A stretch of DNA of 64,000 nucleotides from JAJYIV01 sp964616135 (GTDB lineage Bacteria; Patescibacteriota; Patescibacteriia; UBA9934; GWF2-40-263), in the NCBI GenBank assembly GCA_964616135.1, contig CAZTTQ010000002.1, positions 4,080 to 68,079 on the forward strand, given 5' to 3'. The notes under the pieces were generated by a model that was given only the letters and a program-made list of their open reading frames with translations, searched no databases and was not told the origin of the DNA. Positions 39,501 to 48,158 of the stretch are shown piece by piece. Every line of letters begins with the position of its first letter. Within the stretch, counting starts at the first letter, position 1. The translations under genes and the position numbers were made by a program.

Positions 39501-42500
39501 CGCGACGGATTTTGGCTTTCTGCCCATCGCACGCGGACGTGCCGTTGGCCTGCGGGCAATCCGCGTCCTGGGCGCACGCGGCACCGGAGGCACTACAGAC
39601 TTTACCGCCGATGCAGCGGTCCAAGCAGTCGCCGTCCCAAGTGCAGGACACGTAGGCATTCTTGGCGTTCTTAAGGTAATCCCCCGTCGCGGTGACGCGG
39701 CAGAGATTGTAGTCCGTTACGGCCGCCTGGTTCGCGTTGAAGCGCCAGGTGGACAAGATGCGCTTGAACGCCTCTTGTGAGGCGGGACGCGCGTCTGGGT
39801 TATACGAAATGACGTAGATCTGCGGATAGAGCGTCGCTTTGCCCGTCTGCGCGTTCACCGCGTAGTTTGGGGCGAAGACGTACCAGGTATTGCCGTCTTG
39901 TACCGCTTCATACCCGTCCACCTTGGTGGGCGAAGGCGATCCCTTGAACCCTTGCTTGGCATACCAAGCCGCAGGCGTCAGATACCCGTCATTGCTGATG
40001 ACGCGCACGCCCAGGCCGTCCGGGGTACCCGCCAGCTTATAGAGGAATTCGCGGAACGCGCCGACCGGGGAATTCGGCACCTGGGCGACGGTAAGTTCCG
40101 GCAAGTCGTCGTCCACTTTCTTTGGATCAGCGAAGTCGCGGCAGTACGTGAAGCCGAAGTTCGTTTCCGCCTGCACGTACGGCTTGTTGGTTTCCTGCGC
40201 GGTTCCGACGTTCACCGCGCCGATCTTGGAGGGGTTGGAGCAGATGAGCGCCTCAAACCCGATCGCGCCGCGCGAGACCGTACCGACGGCCGGCAGTCCG
40301 TCCGCCGATGTCTTGACCGTCGCTTCCGCGAAGACGGTTTCCGGACCGTTCACGTTGTTGGCCGTCACCGTCGGGGCCGCAGGAGTGCCCGTGGTGCTGA
40401 CGACGTTCTTCGCGGTGTCCGAGTCCGCGATAGTGGAACCCCAGGACAATTCCCACGTGTACGGAGCAACCGGGGAAATCGCCTGGCCGTCCTTGGAACG
40501 GGCCGTGGCAGACACCTTATGTTGTTCGCCTGCGACCGTCAGGAAGTTGAAGCTCTTGTCCTGCGGAGGCGAGACGACGCTGCCGGCCGCATCTAGTTTT
40601 CCATCGTCTTTTGCGTCCAAATGGTCGATCGCGCAAATCTGCGTCCCCGTAGTGAACGAGGTGACGGCCACCAGGTGGGCCGAGAGACCTGCTTGGCCGC
40701 CGAGCAAGTACGACAGGGCGCCTGCGCCCGCATTCTGCGGATCCAGGGTGGCCTGGTCCGCGCTGCGAACCCCTACCTTGGCCGCATCCAATACGTTGTC
40801 ATCCGCCACGACGACCAACCGATAGTCCGTGGACGCCGACAACACCTTTTGGAGGCTGGCGTGAATCTTGTTCCCTTCAATAGAGTACGCAATCGGGATC
40901 AGGCAGTACCTGGGAGCGTCGGTGTTTTGGGCAAATGCGCTTTCCCCCGAGAAGAACGACTGGGCAAACGCGATGACCCGTCCAATGATCCCGACGGGCG
41001 CAGACGCAACTGTCAGCGCAGACATGGTCCCGCCTGCCGCCGCACAGGCCGCGCCAGACGCATGATGCGCTTCCAAGAAGAGGTTTCCTTGCAAGGACTT
41101 CGTGTCCATGGCTTTGGAGAACTCGACCCAGACGTCGGCGTTACGGCAGACGTCGCCGGATTGGTTCGGCGAAATGCCGACGACCTGGGCGCGTTCCACG
41201 CAGCAATTGGACGTGCCGCAGGCATAGCCGCCGGCGCCGCAAGAATCGTCCGTGGAACAGGAACAGGTCAGCGCAATGGTCGCCTGGCCTTTTTTGCTTG
41301 TCCCTGTTTCCTGGGCGGTCACGGTGGACCGGGCGATGCGCTTGGCCGGGTCCGTCTCCTTCGGATCAATTTCCTGGGGAGCCGTCACGTCAATGACCGC
41401 TACGCCAAGCGGCTGGAGCTTGGGAGCGCCGGTCGGGGCCACCACTTCGCATTCCTCACCCATTTCCGGCAAACCGCCATTCCCGCAGAACGAAGGAATG
41501 GCATAGCGCGCGGAAGATCCTTCGCGGACGCAGGTGTCGGAACACCCGTCGCCGGAAACGGCGTTACCGTCGTCGCAGTCTTCCCCGCGCGGACCCGTCG
41601 CGGATCCAACCGCACCGGATTCCACCGAGCCATTGCCGCACACTGCCCCGCCCTGGGCCCCTTCATGGAGACAGAGGACGGAACACCCGTCGCCGGAAAC
41701 GGCGTTACCGTCGTCGCAGTCTTCCCCGGCTTCGCGGACGCTGTTGCCGCAGATGGCGAGCACGGCAGAACGCGCCTTGGTCCCCTCATGGAGACAGACC
41801 GAGGAACACCCGTCGCCGCCGATGCGGTTCCGGTCATCGCACTCTTCCCCGGCTTCTTCTTCTGTCTTCCCGTTTCCGCAGTAGGAGGCGTTTGAACCGG
41901 CATTCAGGCAGCCGGGGGTACAGATGCTGCCGCCCGCCTTGCCGAGGTCGCACTCTTCCAATCCTTCCGTTTTGCCATTCCCGCAACAGTTGGTCGTTAA
42001 TGTCGCGTCGCAGGCCTTCGCCTCCGCGCGGAGGCAGATGGAGGTACACGAAGGTCCGCCGTCACAATCTTCCCCCGCTTCGACACGGCCATTCCCGCAC
42101 AGCGCTTCCCCAGCAACGGCTTGTGCGCCGGCGTTCAGACAGTTGGACGCGCAGGACGCGGGCAACTGGTTGGCGGAGTAAAGGAGAAGGGCTCCCTGCT
42201 GGGTGGAAGCCGGCGGCCACAGGAATGCCGTGCGGGCCGCGGGAACGCGGTCCGGTGTATCAAGCGCCGTCCAGGCATTCCACTCGTACGACATTGGGTT
42301 CAGGCGCTGCCCCGTCGGGGAGCAGGCGTCCGGGGCGCCAAACGGCGTCGCGGTGAACGTGGCCTTTTCCCCAACGCGCTTGGCCATCACTTCTTTTGGT
42401 TCTACCGAAATCCGATCAATTCCACAGGCTTGGCCCGTGCGGTCGGTACGGAAGATAGAGGTAAAATCGCCTCCGTTATAGGAATCGGACAGGAGGGAGC

Positions 42501-45500
42501 TCGTCCGCAGCGCACGAACCGAACCGGCAATCCGCATCTGATAATACGTGTCGGGCTGCAGGCTATTCGACGGGGTCAACGTCACGTGGGACCCGTTTGC
42601 GCCAATGTACGCGACCGCCGCATTCACCTTGGTACGCCGCGCCGGCGCACAAACGGCGTTTTCACAGGCGAACAACTCAACGGTAGACGTCGTAAAATCG
42701 GCGGGCTCCATCGGCACGTTGAAGCGCGCGCCGATGTCGGCGTTCAAACACGCGGCGTCGCAGGACGGCCAAGACTCGACCACGTTCGGATCTTCAAAAT
42801 CAACGGTCAACGTCGCGTCGTCCGAGGGTGCCGCGCTCACGTTGGTCAACTGGGCCGTGATGACGGCCTTGCTGTTATTGTCCGAAATGGCGGAACGGAC
42901 GGTGGCGACCTGAGTACAAGCTCCCGCCGTGTTCGCAAGGTCGATTTGGTTCGGATGGTCGGAATTCCAGGCGAATGCCATGTCACTCGCGCAGGCGAGC
43001 ATGACACAGCGGTCTTCCTTGGCAAGAGGGGCCGCGGAGTAATTGACCGTCTGATCCGGCGCAGTCGCCGTCATCTGGTCCGGCTGGACGACCACGCCGC
43101 CGATCGTGCATGGCGCGCCACTGGCAGCCGTGGAGAACTGCCAAGAATAATCGCCGGCCAACGGTTCCAATCCCAATTCCACGCCATCGGCGGATTTCTT
43201 CGTTGCCGAACGGAATCCGGCCGCCGCGAGCGTCACCCGATAGGTCGCTCCCGCGTCCAGGGGCGTCCGATCTTCTTTTTGCCAAGCAAACGACGTATCC
43301 GTGGAGCTGGCCAGCACCCCTGTCAACGCCGCGTCCGTGGTCTTGCAACGGTCATCGACGGGGCCTGTGCACTTTTGCACGCGGACGCTTCCCGCCTGCA
43401 TAAACGCGCGGTCCATCGGACGGTCAAACGCGGCCGTCACGACGGCGTTCGGGCAAACCGTCCCTGCCTTGCTCCACCCGTCCCACGGGGAGGGCGAAGG
43501 AGCAGAACCGCTCCGGTCGCAGGCGACGATAACGCGCGGAGCCTGCGGAATGGGCCCCGTGGAGAACATGTACGCGTAGTGTCCGTCCACGGCGACTGCG
43601 CCGCAAGAAAGCGAACAGGTGCCATTCGCACAACACTGGGTCCCATTCGTACAAGCGACGGATCCGTCCTTGCAGCTGCCGACGGCAAACGGTACGGCGT
43701 TCGCGGAAGCCGATTCCGGGCCGGTACGTTGCACGACGACGGGGCCGGTCACGGCGCCCGCGGCAACCGCGGCAATCAGGTTTCCATTCAATGCCTCCGC
43801 AGGCGACGTCTTATTGTCGCGGAACACGAACCTGTTGGTACCGGTCAAATTATCACCGATGGCAGTGACAGCCGTCCCAATCGGACCGGACGTCGGATGT
43901 AGACGGCACACGCCGGGACCAGCGGAGCCGGAGGTAATCTCAAATGGGATTCCTTCGGAAACGACACCTCCCCGGTCAATGGTCAATGTGTACTTCCCCG
44001 GCACGATGGGGGTGAATTTGTCAGCGAAGAACAATGGGATCTTTATAACAGCCGACGTATCGGACCAGAACGAAGTTCCGCACGCTTCCGGGAATTCGAC
44101 ACTGCCAATGGCGGAACGTCCCGCGCCGGCGACTTCCCGCAGATACACCAAACCGGCCGAACCGAAGTTCACGCCGGAGACGGTCACGTACTGGTTCACC
44201 GGCCCCTGCGCCGGATCTACGCCGGAAATGCGGGGCGGGGTCTGGGTTGGCAGTGTCTGCACGGCAAAAGAGACCGGGTTCGATCCTTGGCGGTTGGAGA
44301 CGCAGGTCGCGGGAGCCGTGCAATCCTTATCCTCCGTACATGCCGTCGTGGTGCCCGTACATGTCTTTCCCCCGACGAACAGCTGGACGGGGTACGTGCC
44401 CGCATCCAAACGAGGCACGGTCACTTCCGCCGACGTCGCGCCCCAGGCGCCATACGCCGCCGCCGTGTAGTTGCCGAAGTAGATGGAGCCGGTTTCCCCG
44501 CGCACGGCGCCAAAATTGAGGCCGGAAAGCACGGCGGCAATGCTGCCCATACCCGTGGTTGGCGCAATGGCGCACAACCCCGGGCGTACCACGCCGTTCA
44601 CGGTGAAATCAGACAGGCGCGCGCCGAACGTATCGTTGGTCCGGTCCGCTTTTGTCCGATCCGCCGAAAACGACGCCGTGCGCAATTCCAACGGCCCGCT
44701 CTTTGCCCCAAGCGGCACCTGAACCACGGCCTGGGTGTTCTTCCACGCGCCCGGACCGCACATCGCGGCCGTAACGGCCGTGACGTCGTCCGCCGGCTCG
44801 GCGGGATCGCCCAGGAAAACGACCGTGCCGGCATCCGCACCGAATCCGTCGCCAGAAATAGTAATCAGGTTGCCGACGGCACCGTCATTGGCGACCACGC
44901 GGTCCACACGCGGCGTGCTGACGCACGATCCCTCTCGGCAGGTCAGGCTGGCCGTGCAATCCGTGGTAATGCGGCACGCGCCGCCCGCACAGGCACCACA
45001 AGAACCACCGCAATCCACGGCGGTTTCAGTCCCGTCTTTCACTCCGTTCACACACTGGGCGGAAACAAGGGCGATCTTGTGCTTTGGAGTCTGAGCCTCA
45101 TGGCCGGCGCAATCAACGCCGACCACCCACGTGTCATACGTGCCCGCGCCATAGGCGGCCGTATCCCATTCCGTCTCATCGGTGGAAAACACGTTGTCCA
45201 GCGCGACCTGGCGGGCATTGCTATCCGTTCCGACGCCCGCCGAAAACACCGGTTTCCCGGCATCCTCCACGAAGAACAATGCAAGCGACCCGCCAACGTC
45301 GTCGCGGATGCGCGCCTGCAAAGGCACAATGCCGCCGACAGCAGCGCTCATACCCGTCACAGGCGGTTGAATCATGTCCACCGTCGGCCGCGTTACGTCC
45401 ACGGCCGTCCCCGTGGTAAATGAATCCGTGCACGGCTCAAATAAGCCGCCGCACTGGTACTGCGCGCCCGTGGCACTACGCAAGACCGTCGGGAAAAACG

Positions 45501-46227
45501 TGACGTCATACGTCGCGGCGGCGTCAAAACACTTCTCTTCCGCCGCGCCCGGACACGCCGCGGAAGGCGTGAAGGACACGACGTTTCCACGGACGGCAAA
45601 CGTGCCGTCAACGACGGCGCCGGCCGCATCTTTGATCTGGATCCCCGGTTTCTGTGCATTCGTTACCGAACCGGCCGAAACGGGCTGGGTGAACGTCCAT
45701 TGCAGCTGCGCGTTACGCACCCATCCCCCGCACTGCTGGTTCCATCCGGACAAGGCGAAGTTGCGGCGGCCGTTCACGTGGCCGTCCACGCAACCCGGAC
45801 ACCCGACCTCCGAGTCAGTCGACCCGCTGATCCCCGCCGTCCCCACCGCCTCCGAAACGCGCGTAATGACGAACGAGGCGATGGCAAACGAGGAAATGAC
45901 GATGGCGAACCCGACGATGGCGTTGCGCAATACGCGCTTAGCCGCGTCCACGCGCGTCGCGTCCCCGCCGGCAGTCATGTATAAGAACCCACCGTACAGC
46001 ACGTACGCAACAATGACGATCCCAAGGAAGCTGATGAGGGAGCGGACCAGCCGGGCGATCACCAACGGAAGCGGGGCGGCGGAAAACCCGGCCGCTTCCG
46101 CAAACGCCGCCATGCCGCTCTGGGTGTCCGTTCCTTGGGCAAATGCGGTCGGTGCAAACGCCAACACCGCCCCGAATAAAAGGGCGGTGGTCATTCCGGC
46201 AACGAAGGAAAGGCGAGAACGGTTCAT
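36556..46227 (-). CDS. Giant multidomain vWA surface protein
   Basis: A 3223-aa protein, the largest gene in the window. It has a signal peptide (residues 1-31, ending PTAFAQ). Two transmembrane helices follow at about residues 55-115 (SLISFLGIVIVAYVLYGGFLYMTAGGD, then VGFAIVISSFAIASFVI), a VirB2/TrbC-pilin-like hairpin. After these come bacterial Ig-like domains (near 175, 925, 1162 and 1699), IPT/TIG domains (near 447, 549, 665 and 772) and a first DUF4215 Cys-rich block (about 1370-1600, units like CGNGRVEAGEDCDGG and GEECDDRNRIGGDGCSSVC). A middle region (about 1600-2450) precedes a second DUF4215-like block (about 2460-2810). A vWA domain lies near 2930-3140 with an intact metal site (DISGS, TGGYTP, MTDGDP), and the protein ends KMTYCPVR. 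vWA metal sites bind protein ligands, so an adhesin or large surface scaffold is likely. It starts 6 bp after the 603-aa gene. Confidence 0.88.
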   Translation of the reverse strand: MNRSRLSFVAGMTTALLFGAVLAFAPTAFAQGTDTQSGMAAFAEAAGFSAAPLPLVIARLVRSLISFLGIVIVAYVLYGGFLYMTAGGDATRVDAAKRVLRNAIVGFAIVISSFAIASFVITRVSEAVGTAGISGSTDSEVGCPGCVDGHVNGRRNFALSGWNQQCGGWVRNAQLQWTFTQPVSAGSVTNAQKPGIQIKDAAGAVVDGTFAVRGNVVSFTPSAACPGAAEEKCFDAAATYDVTFFPTVLRSATGAQYQCGGLFEPCTDSFTTGTAVDVTRPTVDMIQPPVTGMSAAVGGIVPLQARIRDDVGGSLALFFVEDAGKPVFSAGVGTDSNARQVALDNVFSTDETEWDTAAYGAGTYDTWVVGVDCAGHEAQTPKHKIALVSAQCVNGVKDGTETAVDCGGSCGACAGGACRITTDCTASLTCREGSCVSTPRVDRVVANDGAVGNLITISGDGFGADAGTVVFLGDPAEPADDVTAVTAAMCGPGAWKNTQAVVQVPLGAKSGPLELRTASFSADRTKADRTNDTFGARLSDFTVNGVVRPGLCAIAPTTGMGSIAAVLSGLNFGAVRGETGSIYFGNYTAAAYGAWGATSAEVTVPRLDAGTYPVQLFVGGKTCTGTTTACTEDKDCTAPATCVSNRQGSNPVSFAVQTLPTQTPPRISGVDPAQGPVNQYVTVSGVNFGSAGLVYLREVAGAGRSAIGSVEFPEACGTSFWSDTSAVIKIPLFFADKFTPIVPGKYTLTIDRGGVVSEGIPFEITSGSAGPGVCRLHPTSGPIGTAVTAIGDNLTGTNRFVFRDNKTSPAEALNGNLIAAVAAGAVTGPVVVQRTGPESASANAVPFAVGSCKDGSVACTNGTQCCANGTCSLSCGAVAVDGHYAYMFSTGPIPQAPRVIVACDRSGSAPSPSPWDGWSKAGTVCPNAVVTAAFDRPMDRAFMQAGSVRVQKCTGPVDDRCKTTDAALTGVLASSTDTSFAWQKEDRTPLDAGATYRVTLAAAGFRSATKKSADGVELGLEPLAGDYSWQFSTAASGAPCTIGGVVVQPDQMTATAPDQTVNYSAAPLAKEDRCVMLACASDMAFAWNSDHPNQIDLANTAGACTQVATVRSAISDNNSKAVITAQLTNVSAAPSDDATLTVDFEDPNVVESWPSCDAACLNADIGARFNVPMEPADFTTSTVELFACENAVCAPARRTKVNAAVAYIGANGSHVTLTPSNSLQPDTYYQMRIAGSVRALRTSSLLSDSYNGGDFTSIFRTDRTGQACGIDRISVEPKEVMAKRVGEKATFTATPFGAPDACSPTGQRLNPMSYEWNAWTALDTPDRVPAARTAFLWPPASTQQGALLLYSANQLPASCASNCLNAGAQAVAGEALCGNGRVEAGEDCDGGPSCTSICLRAEAKACDATLTTNCCGNGKTEGLEECDLGKAGGSICTPGCLNAGSNASYCGNGKTEEEAGEECDDRNRIGGDGCSSVCLHEGTKARSAVLAICGNSVREAGEDCDDGNAVSGDGCSVLCLHEGAQGGAVCGNGSVESGAVGSATGPRGEDCDDGNAVSGDGCSDTCVREGSSARYAIPSFCGNGGLPEMGEECEVVAPTGAPKLQPLGVAVIDVTAPQEIDPKETDPAKRIARSTVTAQETGTSKKGQATIALTCSCSTDDSCGAGGYACGTSNCCVERAQVVGISPNQSGDVCRNADVWVEFSKAMDTKSLQGNLFLEAHHASGAACAAAGGTMSALTVASAPVGIIGRVIAFAQSFFSGESAFAQNTDAPRYCLIPIAYSIEGNKIHASLQKVLSASTDYRLVVVADDNVLDAAKVGVRSADQATLDPQNAGAGALSYLLGGQAGLSAHLVAVTSFTTGTQICAIDHLDAKDDGKLDAAGSVVSPPQDKSFNFLTVAGEQHKVSATARSKDGQAISPVAPYTWELSWGSTIADSDTAKNVVSTTGTPAAPTVTANNVNGPETVFAEATVKTSADGLPAVGTVSRGAIGFEALICSNPSKIGAVNVGTAQETNKPYVQAETNFGFTYCRDFADPKKVDDDLPELTVAQVPNSPVGAFREFLYKLAGTPDGLGVRVISNDGYLTPAAWYAKQGFKGSPSPTKVDGYEAVQDGNTWYVFAPNYAVNAQTGKATLYPQIYVISYNPDARPASQEAFKRILSTWRFNANQAAVTDYNLCRVTATGDYLKNAKNAYVSCTWDGDCLDRCIGGKVCSASGAACAQDADCPQANGTSACDGQKAKIRRDTKRLQDVVVMKAAFDQLGGRVPELASGTFLRTLAVSAWPSWTAALGNAVGTALPTDPINDFYGCTGSGYDRETCFNSAASQFVCPAKSQVYGFQSVGGDSYTLSARLEYAAAAWNKPIDLNSTDKVTISVENAKDTVLTGQGFIPGDRFCAGTVVGTSSSCGDGVKATDEVCELGEVRVDTTACATGYQNVACVKNASTGQCEWQAGGACVSYACGNGTKEAGEDCDDGARNGTYGSRCNAQCRSYNVASAASGFSFCGDGFLSGGEQCDCGTSDNFLPLLNAYASPLDGNWAKANACGAPNGNYSLTISRSCSLDCRKPGPSCGDGIVQANAGETCEGTQEEVATGFCAGTSQGCTTNTQCANVNGGAGAVCAPFVNSRVCEKGLASKIGSVCVANADCDTSAIVHDGKCSVGTYPLVTSRVCLAAGSANQCTFGAPAAGWSEKYAKGQPACGNGKKEGAEQCDDGNLKDDDACTSECALNVCGDGKVQKGVEACDYGSQNGNSCTPSYGSTCNYCTNQCQRKTVSGAYCGDGVINGNEFCDGTAVKNICSKATGTTFQVAGPCLTDAECDAGFQCRRLGVCNGGAKNGEVCQVSYVGGTPVFQGTLTDSCGAGSTCVFPSCTTSCSSACPFNLETAVLKVQPEGSNATSTSIDLFAAGSGTPDGGFLTIPACTAATQFFADVDDAKLVYPKIDIVFVTDISGSMTTSVGGGKTRMEVAKASIHAAIDELFDTYTKATLRVGLVSFGYSNTAATAARQDKGLLPATQRQELLDTVDAYAATGGYTPTYYGVQQGIALIQTGDPTAKKFVILMTDGDPTGGEAVVTQVYNLMRMPDNSAISFSSAAITTDQHLIGWTAHMSSELCGGSSSAQLAQRADCQPKENVRYAYDGGTEAAIRDMYANIIDGILGVTLRYLTTTNQVLTGSAGTVRSGKGIPLPFPDGFVCDPTGGSKNVRFSVAFNAGGAVNFSNFKMTYCPVR
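41538..41587. repeat. 50-bp direct repeat in the giant gene, copy 1
   Basis: Identical to 41679-41728. It encodes a DUF4215 core (EDCDDGNAVSGDGCS). Perfect identity at DNA level suggests recent duplication or gene conversion. Confidence 0.9.
41679..41728. repeat. 50-bp direct repeat in the giant gene, copy 2
   Basis: The second copy of 41538-41587, one DUF4215 unit away. Confidence 0.9.
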
Positions 46228-46233
46228 GTGCGT

Positions 46234-48045
46234 TTATTCGGAAGTATCAGGAAGCGCTTTTTGGGACTTCTTAGCGACGCACGCCGTTGCGGACGGGTCT
46301 CCGTCGCAACAATACGGGGCGCCCGCGCACGTACTTGGCATCGTCTTGCCAGACGGACCGACGGCCGGATAGAAGCAGAATTGGTTGTTCCCCCGCACGT
46401 CGTCCGTGATGACTGGGTAGTAGTCATGATATTCCGTCTCCGTGGCGATGAGCGACGGATGCCTGACGTTCACGCGGGTAAACGCGACGGTTTCCCCGTC
46501 TTCCACGGGCTGTTCCGCGGCGTTCAGGTTTTCCGAGACGTTCACGAACCAGAACGGGTAGTACGGATCCGGCCAGATCTGGATGTTGCCGTTGGAAAGG
46601 GTCGAGGACTTCATGGGCATGTTGAAAGTCACCGTGACCGGCGTCTCCGGGCCGACCAAGGGCGCCTGGATGGACGGGTTGATGCTCTTGATGGCCGGCG
46701 TACGCGTATCGACGTTGTCGTTGGTGGTGAATGTCAGCCGGCGGCTGTCCACGGAAGGACCCTCTCCTTTGCCGTCTCCGTCGCCATCCAAGCTGTTCCC
46801 TACCGCGTCCGTCAGGCCGTCCACGCCGCCGCCCACCAGTTGGGCCTGCGGAGCGTTGGCGGCGTCTACCGTGGCGGCACGCGCCTCCACCGCGATATTT
46901 GCCTTGCCCGGCAAGCAATACACCTTGTTCCCGCAGGCGTCTTCCGCACAGACGCGGTCCGTCGTGAAGCTGACCGTGCGGTACCCGTTGCTGATGTCGA
47001 AGGTCCCGTTCACCGGTTGGTCCGCCGGAGCGGGTACGGCATGGGCCAAGGTCTTCACGTTGGAGAAACGGTTGGATGCCCCGTCGTACACGCCGCTGGC
47101 AGCCACCGGGTCCATGGCCTCATCAAAGGTTAGTTCAATCGTGACGTTGCGGTCCTGCTCCTTATTTTCTACCGGCACGGCCGAAATAAGTTTGGGCGGC
47201 GTCAGATCCACCTTGGTGGACACTTCAAACGTCCATGCGTACGGGTTCTGGGCGAACAGATTCTTGCCGCGCGGCGTCTGGATGCCGCTGCCCAACGAAA
47301 CCGTGTAGTTCGTCGGTTGGCTTGCGTTGCCGAGCAACGGAGCCGGGTCGAACACGTAGGTCTGACGATCCTCGCTGACGCTGACCTGTACCTGCTCGGC
47401 CGTCAGGGCGGCATCCGCGCGTTGGGCCGTCGGATAAATCTTCACGCGGTCCGCGTTCAACGTAGAAGCGGTCGGGTCCGTGTTGAATCCGGGAATGATG
47501 CTGCCCGGGTCCACCGGCTCCGCGAACGTCACGATAACGCGGACGTTGCGCGGCACGTCCACTGCGTCCCGCGACGGATAATGGTCGCGGACGACCTTGC
47601 CGTTTAACGCGGCGCCGAGCGGTTCCGCGTAGCGCTCCACGGCGGACGAAGTGATGCCGGAAAGTCCCGCGGCGGTCAGGAGCCGGCTCAAGATGAACTG
47701 GGTGATGGTAAACGCCGAAACCGCGATGGTCAGGCCAATCGCGGCGTTTTTGATGATATTTTTAGCTGTAACCGTCTTGGTCTGGTCCCCACCGGCCGTC
47801 ATGTACAAAAACCCGGCGTAGATGATGAGAACCGTGAGCAAGATGCCCATGACACCCAACACGGACCGGATAATGCGCGCGATTACGATAGGAAGGGGCG
47901 TCTGCGGCAACAGCGCGGCGGCGGCGAATTGGTCAGTCGTCTCCGACTGCAGCTGCGCATGCACGCCGGGAACAAACACGACGAACAACGCCGCGGCGAG
48001 AAGGCCGACGGAAAGGAGAGTGCGGGCACGGGCACGTAACGGCAT
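46234..48045 (-). CDS. Pilin-hairpin protein with bacterial Ig-like domains
   Basis: A 603-aa protein. It has a signal peptide (residues 1-30, ending VPGVHA). Two transmembrane helices follow (about 57-85 and 97-120: SVLGVMGILLTVLIIYAGFLYMTAGGD, then AAIGLTIAVSAFTITQFIL). This hairpin, ending in the Y-M-T-A-G-G-D motif, is the same as in the giant protein and typical of VirB2/TrbC-like pilin subunits in CPR genomes. The outer part has three Ig-like (Big_5-type) domains with the hallmark strands NVRVIVTFAEPVDPGSI, NVTIELTFDEAMDP and PVTVTFNMPMKSSTL. A short Cys cluster lies near the end (CFYPAVGP, CAGAPYCCDGDP). It is first in the operon with the giant vWA protein and likely its partner. Confidence 0.85.
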   Translation of the reverse strand: MPLRARARTLLSVGLLAAALFVVFVPGVHAQLQSETTDQFAAAALLPQTPLPIVIARIIRSVLGVMGILLTVLIIYAGFLYMTAGGDQTKTVTAKNIIKNAAIGLTIAVSAFTITQFILSRLLTAAGLSGITSSAVERYAEPLGAALNGKVVRDHYPSRDAVDVPRNVRVIVTFAEPVDPGSIIPGFNTDPTASTLNADRVKIYPTAQRADAALTAEQVQVSVSEDRQTYVFDPAPLLGNASQPTNYTVSLGSGIQTPRGKNLFAQNPYAWTFEVSTKVDLTPPKLISAVPVENKEQDRNVTIELTFDEAMDPVAASGVYDGASNRFSNVKTLAHAVPAPADQPVNGTFDISNGYRTVSFTTDRVCAEDACGNKVYCLPGKANIAVEARAATVDAANAPQAQLVGGGVDGLTDAVGNSLDGDGDGKGEGPSVDSRRLTFTTNDNVDTRTPAIKSINPSIQAPLVGPETPVTVTFNMPMKSSTLSNGNIQIWPDPYYPFWFVNVSENLNAAEQPVEDGETVAFTRVNVRHPSLIATETEYHDYYPVITDDVRGNNQFCFYPAVGPSGKTMPSTCAGAPYCCDGDPSATACVAKKSQKALPDTSE

Positions 48046-48090
48046 ACGTCAGCGCAAGTATGGAACGTGTGAGATGTCCGCATTGTACAA

Positions 48091-48123
48091 CAAAAATCCT
48101 CTCGCGTGGAGCGAGAGGATTTC
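48091..48123 (-). terminator. Terminator of the YqeY-pilin gene
   Basis: A perfect 12-bp stem (48094-48105 with 48111-48122) with a 5-nt loop and TTTTTG on the minus strand. It separates this gene from the pilin/Ig operon. Confidence 0.9.
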
Positions 48124-48158
48124 CTGTGGAGAATTTTAGTGTTCGGCGGCCGTAACGG

